A stretch of 64,000 nucleotides of DNA, from positions 168,549-232,548 of the forward strand of contig NZ_JOFQ01000017.1 of the NCBI RefSeq assembly GCF_000718305.1, written 5' to 3'. The stretch comes from Streptomyces niger. GTDB taxonomy: Bacteria > Actinomycetota > Actinomycetes > Streptomycetales > Streptomycetaceae. The notes under the pieces were generated by a model. It made no database searches. It saw only the letters and a program-made list of their open reading frames with translations, and had not been told where the DNA came from. Shown here piece by piece: positions 35,561 to 45,986 of the stretch. Position 1 is the stretch's first letter, and every line of letters starts with the position of its first letter. The position numbers and the translations under genes are program-made.

Positions 35561-36781
35561 TCAGTCTCCGGCTCGTCGTTCCCCGTCGGCCGCCTCGCCG
35601 GCCGCGTCGAGGACGCCGGGGAGCTTCCGGAGGAACGTATCCACTTCAGCGTCGGAGACGATCAGCGGCGGCGCGAGCCGGACCACGTCCGGCGCGACGG
35701 CGTTCACCAGGAGGCCTGCGTCCTGTGCGGCCTGCTGCGCTTCCTGCGCGTGCGGCCCGCTCAAGACGATACCCAGCAGCAGGCCCGCGCCGCGGACCGA
35801 GCCGACCAGCGGGTGTCCCAGGGCCTCGATCCCGGCCCGCAGCCGCTCCCCGGTCTGCTTCACGCGCTCCAGCAGCCCGTCCGCCTCGATGGTGTCCAGG
35901 ACGGCCAGTGCGGCGGCGCAGACGACCGGGTTGCCGCTGAAGGTGGAGCCGTGCGCGCCGGGCGTGAGCAGCTCGGCGGCCTTCCCGTACGCGAGGGTGG
36001 CGCCGATCGGCAGGCCGCCGCCCAGGCCCTTGGCGAGGGTGACGATGTCGGCCTCGACGCCATGGGCCTGCGACTCCAGCCAGTGCCCGGTCCGGCCGAT
36101 GCCGGTCTGGATCTCGTCCAGGACGAGCAGGGTGCCGGTGGCACTGGTGATCTCGCGGGCGGCCTGCAGGTATCCGGCCGGGGGCACGACGACGCCGTTC
36201 TCACCCTGGAGGGGCTCCAGGATCACGAAGGCCGTCTCGTTGGTGACGGCGGCTCGCAGCGCCTCTGTGTCGCCGTACGGGACGTATGTGACGTCGCCGG
36301 GCAGCGGTCGGAAGGGGTCCTGCTTGGTGGGCTGGCCCGTCAGCGCGAGGGAGCCCATGGTGCGGCCGTGGAAGCCGCCCACGGTGGAGACGATGTGGGT
36401 CCGGCCGGTCAGCCGGCCGATCTTGAAGGCGGCCTCGTTGGCCTCGGCGCCGGAATTGGAGAAGTACACCCGCCCCGGCCGGCCGCCGGCGATCCGCAGC
36501 AGCCGCTCGGCGAGCGCCACGGTGGGCTCGGCGACGAAGAAGTTCGAGACGTGGCCGAGGGTGGCGACCTGGTCGGAGACGGCGCGGACGACGGCCGGGT
36601 GGGCGTGGCCGAGGGCGTTGACCGCGATGCCGCCGAGGAAGTCCAGGTACTCGGCGCCGTCGGCGTCCCAGACCTTGGTGCCCTCGCCGCGCACCAGCGG
36701 GATGCGGGGCGTGCCGAAGTTGTCCATCATGGCGCCCTGCCAGCGCCGGGTGAGGTCCGTGTTGGTCGCGCCGTCCGTCAT
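35561..36781 (-). CDS. argD: Acetylornithine aminotransferase
   Basis: 406 residues from ATG 36781, overlapping argB by 4 nt. Class III aminotransferase: [15 protein letters not shown] (PLP phosphate), [14 protein letters not shown] with the Asp that contacts the pyridine ring, and the PLP lysine K251 in [31 protein letters not shown] is typical of ArgD. Transfers the amino group from glutamate to N-acetylglutamate semialdehyde. Confidence 0.97.
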   Translation of the reverse strand: MTDGATNTDLTRRWQGAMMDNFGTPRIPLVRGEGTKVWDADGAEYLDFLGGIAVNALGHAHPAVVRAVSDQVATLGHVSNFFVAEPTVALAERLLRIAGGRPGRVYFSNSGAEANEAAFKIGRLTGRTHIVSTVGGFHGRTMGSLALTGQPTKQDPFRPLPGDVTYVPYGDTEALRAAVTNETAFVILEPLQGENGVVVPPAGYLQAAREITSATGTLLVLDEIQTGIGRTGHWLESQAHGVEADIVTLAKGLGGGLPIGATLAYGKAAELLTPGAHGSTFSGNPVVCAAALAVLDTIEADGLLERVKQTGERLRAGIEALGHPLVGSVRGAGLLLGIVLSGPHAQEAQQAAQDAGLLVNAVAPDVVRLAPPLIVSDAEVDTFLRKLPGVLDAAGEAADGERRAGD

Positions 36782-37728
36782 GCCGCTGCCCCCTCGTCGG
36801 TGGTTACGTCCTTGGCGTCCGGGAGGACCATCGTGCCGATGCCCTCGTCGGTGAAGATCTCCAGCAGGATGGAGTGCTGGACGCGCCCGTCGATCACCCG
36901 GGCGGTGTGCACGCCGTTGCGTACCGCGTGCAGGCAGCCGCGCATCTTGGGCACCATGCCGCTGGCCAGGTCCGGCAGCAGCTTCTCCAGCTCGGTGGCG
37001 GTGAGCCGGGAGATGACCTCGTCGCTGTGCGGCCAGTCCTCGTACAGGCCCTCGACGTCGGTGAGGACCATCAGCGTCTCGGCGTTCAGCGCGGCGGCCA
37101 GCGCCGCGGCGGCGGTGTCGGCGTTCACGTTGTAGACGTGGCCGTCGTCGGCGCTCCGGGCGACCGAGGAGATCACCGGGATGCGGCCGTCGTCGAGCAG
37201 GGCCTGGACGGCGCCGGGGTCGATGGCGGTGATCTCGCCGACCCGGCCGATGTCGACCAGCTCGCCGTCGATGTCGGCGTAGTGCTTGGTGGCGGTCATC
37301 AGGTGGGCGTCCTCGCCGGTCATGCCGACGGCGAGCGGCCCGTGCTGGTTGAGCAGCCCGACCAGCTCCCGCTGGACCTGTCCGGCCAGCACCATCCGGA
37401 CGACGTCCATGGCCTCGGGCGTGGTGACCCGCAGCCCGCCCTTGAACTCCGACGCGATGCCGAGCGCGTCGAGCTGCTTGCTGATCTGCGGGCCGCCGCC
37501 GTGCACGACGACCGGGCGCAGTCCCGCGTGGCGCAGGAAGACGACGTCCTGCGCGAAGGCGGCCTTCAGTTCCTCGTCGATCATGGCGTTGCCGCCGAAC
37601 TTGATGACGACGGTCTTGCCGTGGTGCCGGGTCAGCCAGGGCAGCGCCTCGATGAGGATGCGGGCCTTGGGCAGCGCGGTGTGCTTGCGGGTGGCCCCCG
37701 AGCCTGCGGGGGTGGACTGCTCGCTCAT
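36778..37728 (-). CDS. argB: Acetylglutamate kinase
   Basis: 316 residues from ATG 37728, overlapping the argJ stop (ATGA). [10 protein letters not shown] (about 41-50) is the ATP-binding Lys/Gly motif, [15 protein letters not shown] binds N-acetylglutamate, and [15 protein letters not shown] with VLTDVEGLY are standard. Phosphorylates N-acetylglutamate; in this lineage it is normally arginine-feedback-inhibited, consistent with the N-terminal helix upstream of the kinase core. Confidence 0.97.
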   Translation of the reverse strand: MSEQSTPAGSGATRKHTALPKARILIEALPWLTRHHGKTVVIKFGGNAMIDEELKAAFAQDVVFLRHAGLRPVVVHGGGPQISKQLDALGIASEFKGGLRVTTPEAMDVVRMVLAGQVQRELVGLLNQHGPLAVGMTGEDAHLMTATKHYADIDGELVDIGRVGEITAIDPGAVQALLDDGRIPVISSVARSADDGHVYNVNADTAAAALAAALNAETLMVLTDVEGLYEDWPHSDEVISRLTATELEKLLPDLASGMVPKMRGCLHAVRNGVHTARVIDGRVQHSILLEIFTDEGIGTMVLPDAKDVTTDEGAAA

Positions 37729-38876
37729 GACGAGTACGCGCTGTTCTCGTGGACGTAGTCGGCGGTGAGGTCGTTGGCCCAGATGACCGCGGACTCGGAC
37801 CCGGCGGCGAGGTCGGCGGTGATCCTGACCTCGCGGTAGCGCATGTCGACCAGGTCGCGGTCCTCCCCCACCGAGCCGTTCTTGCAGACCCAGACGTCGT
37901 TGATCGCGACGTTCAGCCGGTCCGGCTCGAAGGCGGCGGAGGTGGTGCCGATGGCGGACAGCACCCGGCCCCAGTTCGGGTCCTCGCCGTGGATGGCGCA
38001 CTTCAGGAGGTTGTTCCGCGCGATGGACCGGCCGACCTCGACGGCGTCGTCCTCGCTCGCCGCGTTGATCACCTCGATGCGGATGTCCTTGCTGGCGCCC
38101 TCGGCGTCGCCGATGAGCTGCCGCGCGAGGTCGTCGCAGACCTCCCGCACGGCCTCGGCGAACTCCTCGTACGCCGGGGTGGTGCCGGACGCGCCCGAGG
38201 CGAGCAGCAGCACGGTGTCGTTGGTGGACATGCAGCCGTCGGAGTCCACCCGGTCGAAGGTCGTACGGGTCGCCCCGCGCAGCGCCTTGTCCAGGTCCTC
38301 GGCCGGCACGTCGGCGTCGGTGGTGAGCACGACGAGCATCGTGGCCAGCCCCGGCGCGAGCATGCCCGCACCCTTGGCCATGCCGCCGACGGTCCAGCCT
38401 CCGCGCTCGGCGACCGCGGTCTTGTGCACGCTGTCGGTGGTCTTGATCGCGATGGCGGCCTTCTCGCCGCCGTGCGAGCTGAGCTCGGTGGCGGCCTTCT
38501 CCACGCCCGACAGCACCTTGTCCATCGGCAGCAGCTCGCCGATCAGCCCGGTCGAGCAGACCGCGACCTCGCCGGCGTTCTGACCGAGCACCTCGGCGAC
38601 CTTCTCCGCGGTGGCGTGGGTGTCCTGGAAGCCCTTCGGCCCGGTGCACGCGTTGGCGCCGCCGGAGTTCAGCACCACGGCACCGACCTGTCCGGCCTTG
38701 AGCACCTGCTGGGACCAGAGGACCGGCGCCGCCTTGACGCGGTTGGCGGTGAAGACGCCGGCGGCGGCCAGTCGCGGACCGGTGTTCACCACGAGGGCGA
38801 GGTCCGCGTTCCCGTTCTCCTTGATCCCGGCGGCGATGCCCGCCGCCGTGAATCCCTTGGCTGCCGTAACGCTCAC
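37725..38876 (-). CDS. argJ: Bifunctional ornithine acetyltransferase / N-acetylglutamate synthase
   Basis: 383 residues from GTG 38876, with AAGGAG 5 nt upstream. The self-cleavage site is [14 protein letters not shown], with cleavage between A178 and T179; T179 becomes the nucleophile of the beta chain. [13 protein letters not shown] and [18 protein letters not shown] are family motifs. It recycles the acetyl group from acetylornithine to glutamate. Confidence 0.97.
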   Translation of the reverse strand: MSVTAAKGFTAAGIAAGIKENGNADLALVVNTGPRLAAAGVFTANRVKAAPVLWSQQVLKAGQVGAVVLNSGGANACTGPKGFQDTHATAEKVAEVLGQNAGEVAVCSTGLIGELLPMDKVLSGVEKAATELSSHGGEKAAIAIKTTDSVHKTAVAERGGWTVGGMAKGAGMLAPGLATMLVVLTTDADVPAEDLDKALRGATRTTFDRVDSDGCMSTNDTVLLLASGASGTTPAYEEFAEAVREVCDDLARQLIGDAEGASKDIRIEVINAASEDDAVEVGRSIARNNLLKCAIHGEDPNWGRVLSAIGTTSAAFEPDRLNVAINDVWVCKNGSVGEDRDLVDMRYREVRITADLAAGSESAVIWANDLTADYVHENSAYSS

Positions 38877-38964
38877 TGCATCTCCTTGTTCGCTTCTCCG
38901 CCCGCGCAGCGCAGCGGTGCGGGCCTCGTCGCCGTCTGCCGTCCGGCGGCTGCGCGTGCGTCGC

Positions 38965-40057
<1,093 letters not shown>

Positions 40058-40136
40058 AGGATGCGGGGAAGGGGGCGACGGTGCCGGTGCGGCTCCGGTA
40101 CGCCGCGCGGTTCCGGGACCGGGCCCCGGCCCACTG

Positions 40137-40195
40137 CCACGACCGACAACCGGACTGCTTCCCACGACTTCCCACGACCGACAACCGGACTGCTT
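40137..40195. repeat. 24-bp direct repeat between argC and the LLM gene
   Basis: CCACGACCGACAACCGGACT plus GCTT occurs at 40137-40160 and 40172-40195, 35 bp apart. It lies in the upstream region of the LLM oxidoreductase gene; purpose unknown. Confidence 0.75.
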
Positions 40196-40263
40196 CACGC
40201 GACTGACAAGAAGCCGTCACATGCGGACGGAATGGGGCCGGGGCGGGGGCGGTTCTCGGGAGC

Positions 40264-41190
40264 ATGACTGTGGGAGCAGCAATCGACGCGACCGGTTACG
40301 ACAACCAGATCGACGCCAGTGTGCGGCTGGCCGAGGAGGCCGCGGCCGCCGGACTGCGGTCCGTGTGGTTCGGGCAGACCCTCGGCGCCGACTCGCCGCA
40401 GCTCGCGGCGATCGCCGGGCGCGCGGCCCCCGGCCTCCAGGTGGGCACGTCCGCGATCCCCGTCTTCGGACGCCACCCGCTGACCGTCGCGAGCCAGGCC
40501 CTGACGGCGCAGGCGGCCACCCACGGCCGCTACCACCTCGGGCTCGCCCTCGGCACGAAGCTGCTGACGGAGGGCGGCTTCGGCATCCCGTTCGAACGGC
40601 CCGTCGCCCGCCTGCGGGAGTTCCTCACCGCGCTGCGGCAGCTCACCGAGACCGGCAGCGCCGACTTCCGCGGCGAGTTGCTCACCGCTGCCACCCCGAT
40701 CCCCGCACGGGTACCGGGCGCGGACACCGGCGTGCCGCTGCTCGTCGCCGCGATGGGTCCGCAGGCGCTGCGGGCGAGCGGGGAGCTGGCGGACGGCATC
40801 CTGCCGTACCTCGCCGGGCCGCGCGCCCTGGCCGAGCACATCGTCCCGGCCGTCACCGCGGCGGCGGAGGCCGCCGGACGGCCCGCGCCCCGCATCGTGG
40901 CGCTCGTGCACGGGGTGGTCACCGACGACGCCGACGCGGTGCGCGAGACGGCCGCCGAGCGGCTCGCCTTCTACGAGCAGATCCCCTCCTACGCCCGGGT
41001 CATCGAACTCTCCGGCGCCGAGCGGGCGGCCGACGTGGCCGTGATCGGCGACGAGCGCACGGTCGCCGCGGAGGTACGGCGCTACCGCGACGCCGGCGCC
41101 ACGGAGGTGATCTTCGCGGGCACGGAGCTCACCGGAGACGCCGGCCGGCGCCGCACCTGGCAGCTCCTGGGGGAGCTGGCGACGGGCTGA
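40264..41190 (+). CDS. LLM-class (F420-dependent) oxidoreductase
   Basis: 308 residues from ATG 40264. Luciferase-like TIM barrel: AEEAAAAGLRSVWFGQTLGADSPQLAAIAGRAAPGLQVGTSAIPVFGRHPLTVASQALTAQAATHGRYHLGLALG is the N-terminal half of the actinobacterial F420 branch (the MSMEG_4879-like group), and PLLVAAMGPQALRASGELADGILPYL the phosphate-binding loop. No ribosome site of strength; GGGAGC sits close to the start. Substrate unknown. Confidence 0.88.
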   Translation: MTVGAAIDATGYDNQIDASVRLAEEAAAAGLRSVWFGQTLGADSPQLAAIAGRAAPGLQVGTSAIPVFGRHPLTVASQALTAQAATHGRYHLGLALGTKLLTEGGFGIPFERPVARLREFLTALRQLTETGSADFRGELLTAATPIPARVPGADTGVPLLVAAMGPQALRASGELADGILPYLAGPRALAEHIVPAVTAAAEAAGRPAPRIVALVHGVVTDDADAVRETAAERLAFYEQIPSYARVIELSGAERAADVAVIGDERTVAAEVRRYRDAGATEVIFAGTELTGDAGRRRTWQLLGELATG

Positions 41191-41256
41191 GGGGCCGCGG
41201 CCGGTGGCAGGGGGCTGATCCGGCGGGGCCGGTGGCAGGTGGGCCGAGGGTGCCGC

Positions 41257-41297
41257 CGCGCCCGGTGACCGGCGGGGCCCGCCGGTCACCGGGCGCG
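41257..41297. terminator. Very strong bidirectional terminator
   Basis: Arms 41257-41276 and 41278-41297 are perfect complements over 20 bp (outermost CGCGCCCGGTGACC). The loop will open to about 5 nt. Between convergent genes. Confidence 0.85.
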
Positions 41298-41334
41298 TTC
41301 ACCGCGTCAGCCCCGGCACGGCACCGTCACCGCG

Positions 41335-42621
41335 TCAGACCCCGAAGGCCGCCGGGTACTGGATCACTCCGCCCGGTACCGGCCGGGCCGCGTCCAGCGG
41401 GAGGGCCATCATCGCCTCGTCCGGCACCTCGAACGGCGCCCCGATGCCCCAGCGAGAGGCCGGCGCGAAGCCGAACCTGGGGTAGTAGCCGGGGTGGCCC
41501 AGGACCACCGCCAGGTGCTCCCCCGCCGCCCGGGCGGCATCGAGCGCGGCCCGGACCACCGCCGAACCGGCGCCCTTGCCCTGGTGGGCGGGGTCCACCG
41601 CGACGGGTGCGAGCGCGAGCGCGGGGTGTCCGCCGACGTGGCAGCGGGTGAGCAGCGCGTGCCCGGCGAGCGTGCCGTCGGCAGCCTCGGCCACCCACGA
41701 CAGCCCGTCGAGCCACGCGCCGGGATCGGCACGCAGCGCGTCGACGACGTCCGCCTCCTCCGCGGTGGGAAAGGCGGCCAGGTCGATCGCGCGGACGGCC
41801 GCGGCGTCCCGAGGCGTCTCGGGACGGGTGCGCCATCCGGAGGCGGCCCCGGGGCTCGGGTGAGGCCGCAGGACGTAGCCCGCGTAGCCGTACTCGCCGC
41901 CGTGCTCCCGGCGGAGGGCGATCTCCTCCCGCGCTGCGGCGACGGCCTGCGTCATGCCGGGCCGTGCGAGGTCGGCGGCGGCGATCCGCTCGGCGAGCGG
42001 GTCGTAGTACTCCGCCCACCAGTCGCCGTCCGGCTGCGGCAGCCGGGCGACGACCCGGTGGCCGGCGGCCTCGGCGAGCGCGGTGTTCCCCGCGGCCGTA
42101 CGCAGCGGGTACGTGGCGTCCCAGAAGGCCCGCGCCCGCGGGGACGGGTCGGGGACGGACCACTCGGGCTCGGTGACGACCAGGGCGCCGCCCGGCGCGA
42201 CGAGCCGGCGCCAGCTCCGCAGCGCCGCCTCGAAGCCCATGAGGTACGCCGAACCCTCGGCCCAGACCAGGTCGAAGGCATGGTCGGGGAAGGGCAGGCG
42301 GTCCATCGAGCAGTGGACCGCGGTGATCCGCGCCGCCAGGCCGCGGCGCGAGGCGGCGGCGGTCAGCTCGTCCAGGAACGGCTGGTGCAGGTCGACGCAG
42401 GTGACGTGCGCGCCGACCTCGGCGGCCAGCAACAGCGCGGAGCGGCCGGGGCCGCAGCCCACGTCCAGTACGCGCGGGCGCGCCGGCAGCGGTCCGGCCA
42501 GCCGGAGCAGCCGCCGGGTGGTGTCGTCCGACCCGGGGCCCTGCCGGGGCAGCCCGCGGTGCAGGGCGAAGAACGCCTCGGTGACGGCGTCGGGGGAGGG
42601 ATCAGCAGAAGAACGAGACAA
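41335..42621 (-). CDS. Fusion of a SAM-dependent methyltransferase and a GNAT acetyltransferase
   Basis: 428 residues from TTG 42621 (LSRSSADPSPDAVTEAFF), chosen because AAGGG lies 8 nt upstream. GTG 42657 adds 12 residues but has no ribosome site. Residues about 10-250 are a class I methyltransferase: RPRVLDVGCGPGRSALLLAAEVGAHVTCVDLH is motif I with the ribose-binding Asp; FDLVWAEGSAYLMGF and LVAPGGALVVTEPEW follow. Residues about 260-428 are a complete GNAT: LALAPVAVDPAHQGKGAGSAVVRAALDAAR holds the acetyl-CoA loop and LGHPGYYPRFGFAPAS the C-terminal motif. Neither acceptor can be read from sequence. A 22-codon leader ORF with an excellent ribosome site precedes it. Confidence 0.85.
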   Translation of the reverse strand: MSRSSADPSPDAVTEAFFALHRGLPRQGPGSDDTTRRLLRLAGPLPARPRVLDVGCGPGRSALLLAAEVGAHVTCVDLHQPFLDELTAAASRRGLAARITAVHCSMDRLPFPDHAFDLVWAEGSAYLMGFEAALRSWRRLVAPGGALVVTEPEWSVPDPSPRARAFWDATYPLRTAAGNTALAEAAGHRVVARLPQPDGDWWAEYYDPLAERIAAADLARPGMTQAVAAAREEIALRREHGGEYGYAGYVLRPHPSPGAASGWRTRPETPRDAAAVRAIDLAAFPTAEEADVVDALRADPGAWLDGLSWVAEAADGTLAGHALLTRCHVGGHPALALAPVAVDPAHQGKGAGSAVVRAALDAARAAGEHLAVVLGHPGYYPRFGFAPASRWGIGAPFEVPDEAMMALPLDAARPVPGGVIQYPAAFGV

Positions 42622-42694
42622 CGTGGAAACCCTTGTGATCAGGGTCCCGGTACGCACGGGGGCGTGCCCGACGGCACCGGACGGGTGACGCGGG

Positions 42695-42763
42695 TCAGGC
42701 CGGGACCCGGGAGGTGAGGATGGCCCGGGCGCCGCGCACAGCGGCGGTCTCCACGACAGTCAT
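42695..42763 (-). CDS. 22-aa leader ORF upstream of the methyltransferase-GNAT gene
   Basis: ATG 42763 follows a strong GGAGGAGG by about 7 nt. It encodes MTVVETAAVRGARAIL then TSRVPA and stops at 42695, 73 bp before the TTG start of the fusion gene (38 bp before the alternative GTG). It is far better ribosome-loaded than the downstream gene. The region between can fold. It looks like a regulatory leader peptide; a small stand-alone peptide is the alternative. No family recognised. Confidence 0.5.
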   Translation of the reverse strand: MTVVETAAVRGARAILTSRVPA

Positions 42764-42780
42764 CGACCCACCTCCTCCCC

Positions 42781-42801
42781 ACTCGCTCAAGACTCGCTCA
42801 A
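42781..42801 (-). promoter_or_regulatory. Direct repeat upstream of the leader ORF
   Basis: ACTCGCTCAA occurs at 42781-42790 and 42792-42801, one helical turn apart, with a partial copy after it. It is 18-38 bp ahead of the leader ATG and may be a regulator site or part of the promoter. Confidence 0.4.
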
Positions 42802-42829
42802 GCGCTCGGTCTACGAGCCGACGCTAGCA

Positions 42830-42880
42830 CGCGCCCCGGTCGCCCCGCCGGGATACGGCGGGACGGGCGACCGGGGCGCG
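42830..42880 (-). terminator. Terminator after the FabF-type gene
   Basis: Arms 42830-42845 and 42865-42880 pair over 16 bp, and an inner CCGCC/GGCGG stem closes an ATAC loop. It begins 11 bp after the ketosynthase stop. Confidence 0.8.
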
Positions 42881-42890
42881 CGGGCCGCCG

Positions 42891-44114
42891 TCAGGGGGCC
42901 GGGGTGAAGACCAGCGACGCGTTGTGGCCGCCGAAGCCGAAGGAGTTGGTCAGGGCCGCGCCTACGGCGGTGCGGCGCGCGGCGCCGGTCACGACGTCGA
43001 GCTTGACCTCCGGGTCGAGGGTGTCGACGTTGAGGGTCGCGGGGACGACGCCGTCCCGTACCGCGAGGATCGTCGCCAGCGCGCCGAGGGAGCCGGCGGC
43101 GCCGAAGAGGTGACCGGTCATCGACTTGGTCGCGGTGACGGCCGGGTGGGTGCCCACCGCCTCCGTCACCGACTGCGCCTCGGCCAGGTCCCCCTTGGGC
43201 GTGGACGTCGCGTGGGTGTGCACGAGCCCGATGTCCTGCGGCGCGAGACCGGCGTCGGAGAGCGCCCGGCGCATGGCGCGGACCTGGCCTTCGGGGTGGG
43301 CCGCCGTGATGTGGAAGGCGTCCGAGGTGATGCCGGCCCCCGCGAGCGTGGCGTGCGCGCGGGCGGTGCGCGCGGCGGCGAACTCCGCCCGTTCCAGGAC
43401 GACCACCGCGGCCCCCTCGCCGATGACGAACCCGTCCCGGTCCACATCGAACGGGCGGGAGGCCCGCTGCGGCGCGTCGTTACGCGTCGAGTGCGCCTTG
43501 GCCTGCGCGAATCCCGCCATCGTCAGCGCGCAGACGCACGCCTCGGCGCCGCCCGCCACGACCACGTCGGCGCGGCCGAGCCGGATCAGGTCCGCGCCCA
43601 TGGCGATCGCCTCGGCACCGGACGCGCAGGCACTGACCGGGGTGTGGGCGCCGCCGCGGGCGCCGAGTTCGATGCTGACCCAGGCGGCGGGGCCGTTGGC
43701 CATCAGCATCGGCACGGTGTGCGGCGACACCCGCCGTACGCCGGAGGCCTCCAGGACGTCGTCCTGGCCCAGCATGGTCAGCGCGCCGCCGGTGCCCGTG
43801 CCGATCACCACGGCCAGCCGCTCGGGGTCCACGTCGGGCGCGCCCGCGTCGGCCCACGCCTCGCGCGCCGCGACCAGCGCGACCTGCTCGCAGCGGTCCA
43901 TCCGGCGGGCCTGCACCCGGTCCAGCACCTCGGTGGGTTCGGTCGCGAGCCGGCCCGCGATCCGCCCGGGCAGCTGCGCCGCCCACTCCTCCTGGAGGGG
44001 GCCGATGCCGGAGCGGCCGGCGAGCATCGCGGCCCAGGTCGACACGGCGTCCCCGCCGAGCGGGGTGGTGGCGCCCAGGCCGGTGATCAGAACGTTGTCG
44101 GTGTCCATACGCAT
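42891..44114 (-). CDS. fabF: Beta-ketoacyl synthase, FabF/KAS II type
   Basis: 407 residues from ATG 44114, 7 nt after AAAGGGGG. Thiolase fold with the catalytic triad intact: C163 in VSACASGAEA, H301 in VHTHATSTPKGD and H335 in TKSMTGHLFGAAG. The usual N-A/C-H-G-T-S motif reads T-H-A-T-S here, a variation. It condenses malonyl-ACP with acyl-ACP. There is no ACP, FabD, FabH or FabG beside it, and Streptomyces carry the main fab cluster elsewhere, so this is an extra KAS II of unknown assignment. It is divergent from the hydroxyacid dehydrogenase. Confidence 0.9.
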   Translation of the reverse strand: MRMDTDNVLITGLGATTPLGGDAVSTWAAMLAGRSGIGPLQEEWAAQLPGRIAGRLATEPTEVLDRVQARRMDRCEQVALVAAREAWADAGAPDVDPERLAVVIGTGTGGALTMLGQDDVLEASGVRRVSPHTVPMLMANGPAAWVSIELGARGGAHTPVSACASGAEAIAMGADLIRLGRADVVVAGGAEACVCALTMAGFAQAKAHSTRNDAPQRASRPFDVDRDGFVIGEGAAVVVLERAEFAAARTARAHATLAGAGITSDAFHITAAHPEGQVRAMRRALSDAGLAPQDIGLVHTHATSTPKGDLAEAQSVTEAVGTHPAVTATKSMTGHLFGAAGSLGALATILAVRDGVVPATLNVDTLDPEVKLDVVTGAARRTAVGAALTNSFGFGGHNASLVFTPAP

Positions 44115-44373
44115 GGACGAGCCCCCTTTGTAGTGGAGAGACAACACACCACGCGGACGATCGTCTCGACTGCGGGATGGGCCGTCGGGTCATCTGCCAC
44201 CTTCCCAAGCGATTTGCCGCACGACAGGTACCGCAATCAACCGAGTCGAGCGGGTGGGGATTGTAAGGTTCCGCCATATCGAAGGACAAGATCGACAGGT
44301 GCCGCGCGGGGCCGCCGGGCGGCGGTGGGAGAGACTGGCCGGCACGGAGCGTCGGCGGCAGGAGGGGCGGAAG

Positions 44374-45333
44374 ATGAAGCTGCGGTGTGCGGTGCTCGAC
44401 GACTACCAGGGAGTCGCGCTGTCCATGGCGGACTGGGGCGCGGTGGCGGACGAGGTCGACGTGCGGGTGGTACGCGAGTACATCGGCGACCGGGACCGGC
44501 TCGTCGAGACGATCGAGGACTGCGAGATCCTCGTCGTGATGCGCGAACGGACGCCGTTCCCCGCCGAGTTGTTCGCGCGCCTGCCCCGCCTGCGGCTGCT
44601 GATCACCTCCGGTATGCGCAACGCCTCGATCGACCTGGCGGCGGCGGCCCGGCACGGCGTGACCGTGTGCGGGACGGCCAGCAACTCCGAGCCGCCGGTG
44701 GAGCTGACCTGGGCACTGCTGCTGGGCCTCGCGCGCGGCGTGGTCCGGGAGAACACCGCCCTGCGGACGGGCGGGCCGTGGCAGAGCACGGTGGGGGCCG
44801 ACCTGTACGGGCGGCGCCTCGGCCTGCTGGGCCTCGGGAAGATCGGTGCGCGGGTTGCGGCGGTCGGGCAGGCCTTCGGGATGGACGTGGTGGCCTGGAG
44901 CCGGAACCTGACGGACGAGCGGGCGGAAGAGGCGAGGGCACGGCGGGCCGCCTCCCTCGAAGATCTACTGGAGAGCAGCGACTTCGTCTCCGTGCACCTG
45001 GTGCTCGGCGAGCGTACGCGGGGGCTGATCGGCGAGGCCGAGCTGAAGCGGATGCGGCCGACGGCGTACCTCGTCAACACCTCACGGGCCGCGATCGTCG
45101 ACCAGGACGCGCTCGCGACGGCGTTGCGCGAGGGCTGGATCGCGGGCGCCGGGACCGACGTGTTCGACCAGGAGCCGCTGCCGGCCGACCACCCGTACCG
45201 GTCGCTGCCGAACCTGCTGACCACCCCGCACCTGGGCTATGTGACGCGGCGGAACTACGAGGGGTACTTCCGGCAGGCGGTGGCGGACATCGCGGCGTTC
45301 CTCGCGGGGGAGCCGGTGCGGCGGCTGGGCTGA
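44374..45333 (+). CDS. D-isomer-specific 2-hydroxyacid dehydrogenase
   Basis: 319 residues from ATG 44374, 8 nt after GGAGG; upstream in-frame codons lack a ribosome site. GRRLGLLGLGKIGARVAAVGQAFGMDVVAWSRNLT (about 147-181) is the NAD loop. AYLVNTSRAAIVDQDAL carries the substrate Arg, FDQEPLP the Glu, and LLTTPHLGYVTRRN the catalytic His. It reduces a 2-oxoacid to a D-2-hydroxyacid. Similar Streptomyces proteins are annotated D-2-hydroxyacid dehydrogenase; substrate unknown. Confidence 0.9.
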   Translation: MKLRCAVLDDYQGVALSMADWGAVADEVDVRVVREYIGDRDRLVETIEDCEILVVMRERTPFPAELFARLPRLRLLITSGMRNASIDLAAAARHGVTVCGTASNSEPPVELTWALLLGLARGVVRENTALRTGGPWQSTVGADLYGRRLGLLGLGKIGARVAAVGQAFGMDVVAWSRNLTDERAEEARARRAASLEDLLESSDFVSVHLVLGERTRGLIGEAELKRMRPTAYLVNTSRAAIVDQDALATALREGWIAGAGTDVFDQEPLPADHPYRSLPNLLTTPHLGYVTRRNYEGYFRQAVADIAAFLAGEPVRRLG

Positions 45334-45363
45334 GGGCCGGCGGACGGCCGGTCCGGCGGGCGC

Positions 45364-45933
45364 TCAGGACGACAGGACCAGCGTCCAGGAGTGCGGGTGG
45401 CCGTGCAGGGTGGTGACCGAGAGGGGGAGCACGTCCAGGCGCCAGTAGGCGTGCGGCGGGACGCGGAGGGCGTAGATGACGGCGGCGCGGATGACGCCCG
45501 GCTCGGCGACGGCGAGGACGCTGCCGCCGTCGCCCACCGGGCGGGTGTCCAGCCAGCCGCCGATGCGCGTGATGAATGCCAGCAGGGACTCGCCGCCGTG
45601 CGGCGCTGCGCGCGGGTCGGCCAGCCAGGCGTCGACGGCCTGGGGTTCGGCGGCCGCCACGTCGCGCAGCGTGCGCCCGCGCCACCGGCCCATGTCGCAA
45701 TCGCGTAGCGCGGGTTGGACCAGCGGGGTGAAGCCGAGCAGCTCGCCGGTCTCGCGGCTGCGGGCAGCCGGCGAGCAGTAGCGCAGCTCGGCGGCGGCCA
45801 GCGGGCTGAGCGCGGGGGCCGCCCGCTCGACCTCGTGCCACCCCATCGTGTCCAGCGGCCGGTCGTCGTCGAAGCGGGCTTCGAGCAACGAGGAGCTGCG
45901 CCCGGCAGCGACCAGCGTGAGGCGAACAGTCAT
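45364..45933 (-). CDS. Histidine-phosphatase-fold protein lacking the catalytic histidines
   Basis: 189 residues. The overall pattern is that of the phosphoglycerate mutase-like phosphatase family: RFDDDRPLDTMGWHEVERAAPALSPLAAAELRYCSPAARSRETGELLGF, then RDCDMGRWRGRTLRDV and HGGESLLAFITRIGGWLD. But the family opening L-V-R-H-G-R-S reads LVAAGRS (residues 7-13), so the phospho-accepting His and its Arg are both Ala. The second catalytic His, normally in V-x-H-G-G-V-I-R, is replaced in VAEPGVIRA. It is therefore most likely a non-catalytic relative or binding protein. In Streptomyces such proteins sometimes sit by cobalt transporter genes; none is visible here. Confidence 0.8.
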   Translation of the reverse strand: MTVRLTLVAAGRSSSLLEARFDDDRPLDTMGWHEVERAAPALSPLAAAELRYCSPAARSRETGELLGFTPLVQPALRDCDMGRWRGRTLRDVAAAEPQAVDAWLADPRAAPHGGESLLAFITRIGGWLDTRPVGDGGSVLAVAEPGVIRAAVIYALRVPPHAYWRLDVLPLSVTTLHGHPHSWTLVLSS

Positions 45934-45986
45934 TCGGTGATGGTAAGAGCGCCGATGCCGCTGTGAACCCCCCTCAACTCACATAT

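Noticed and set aside
42904..45416. Plus-strand ORFs across the FabF and dehydrogenase genes
   Set aside because: Antisense or alternate-frame shadows of two well-supported genes.
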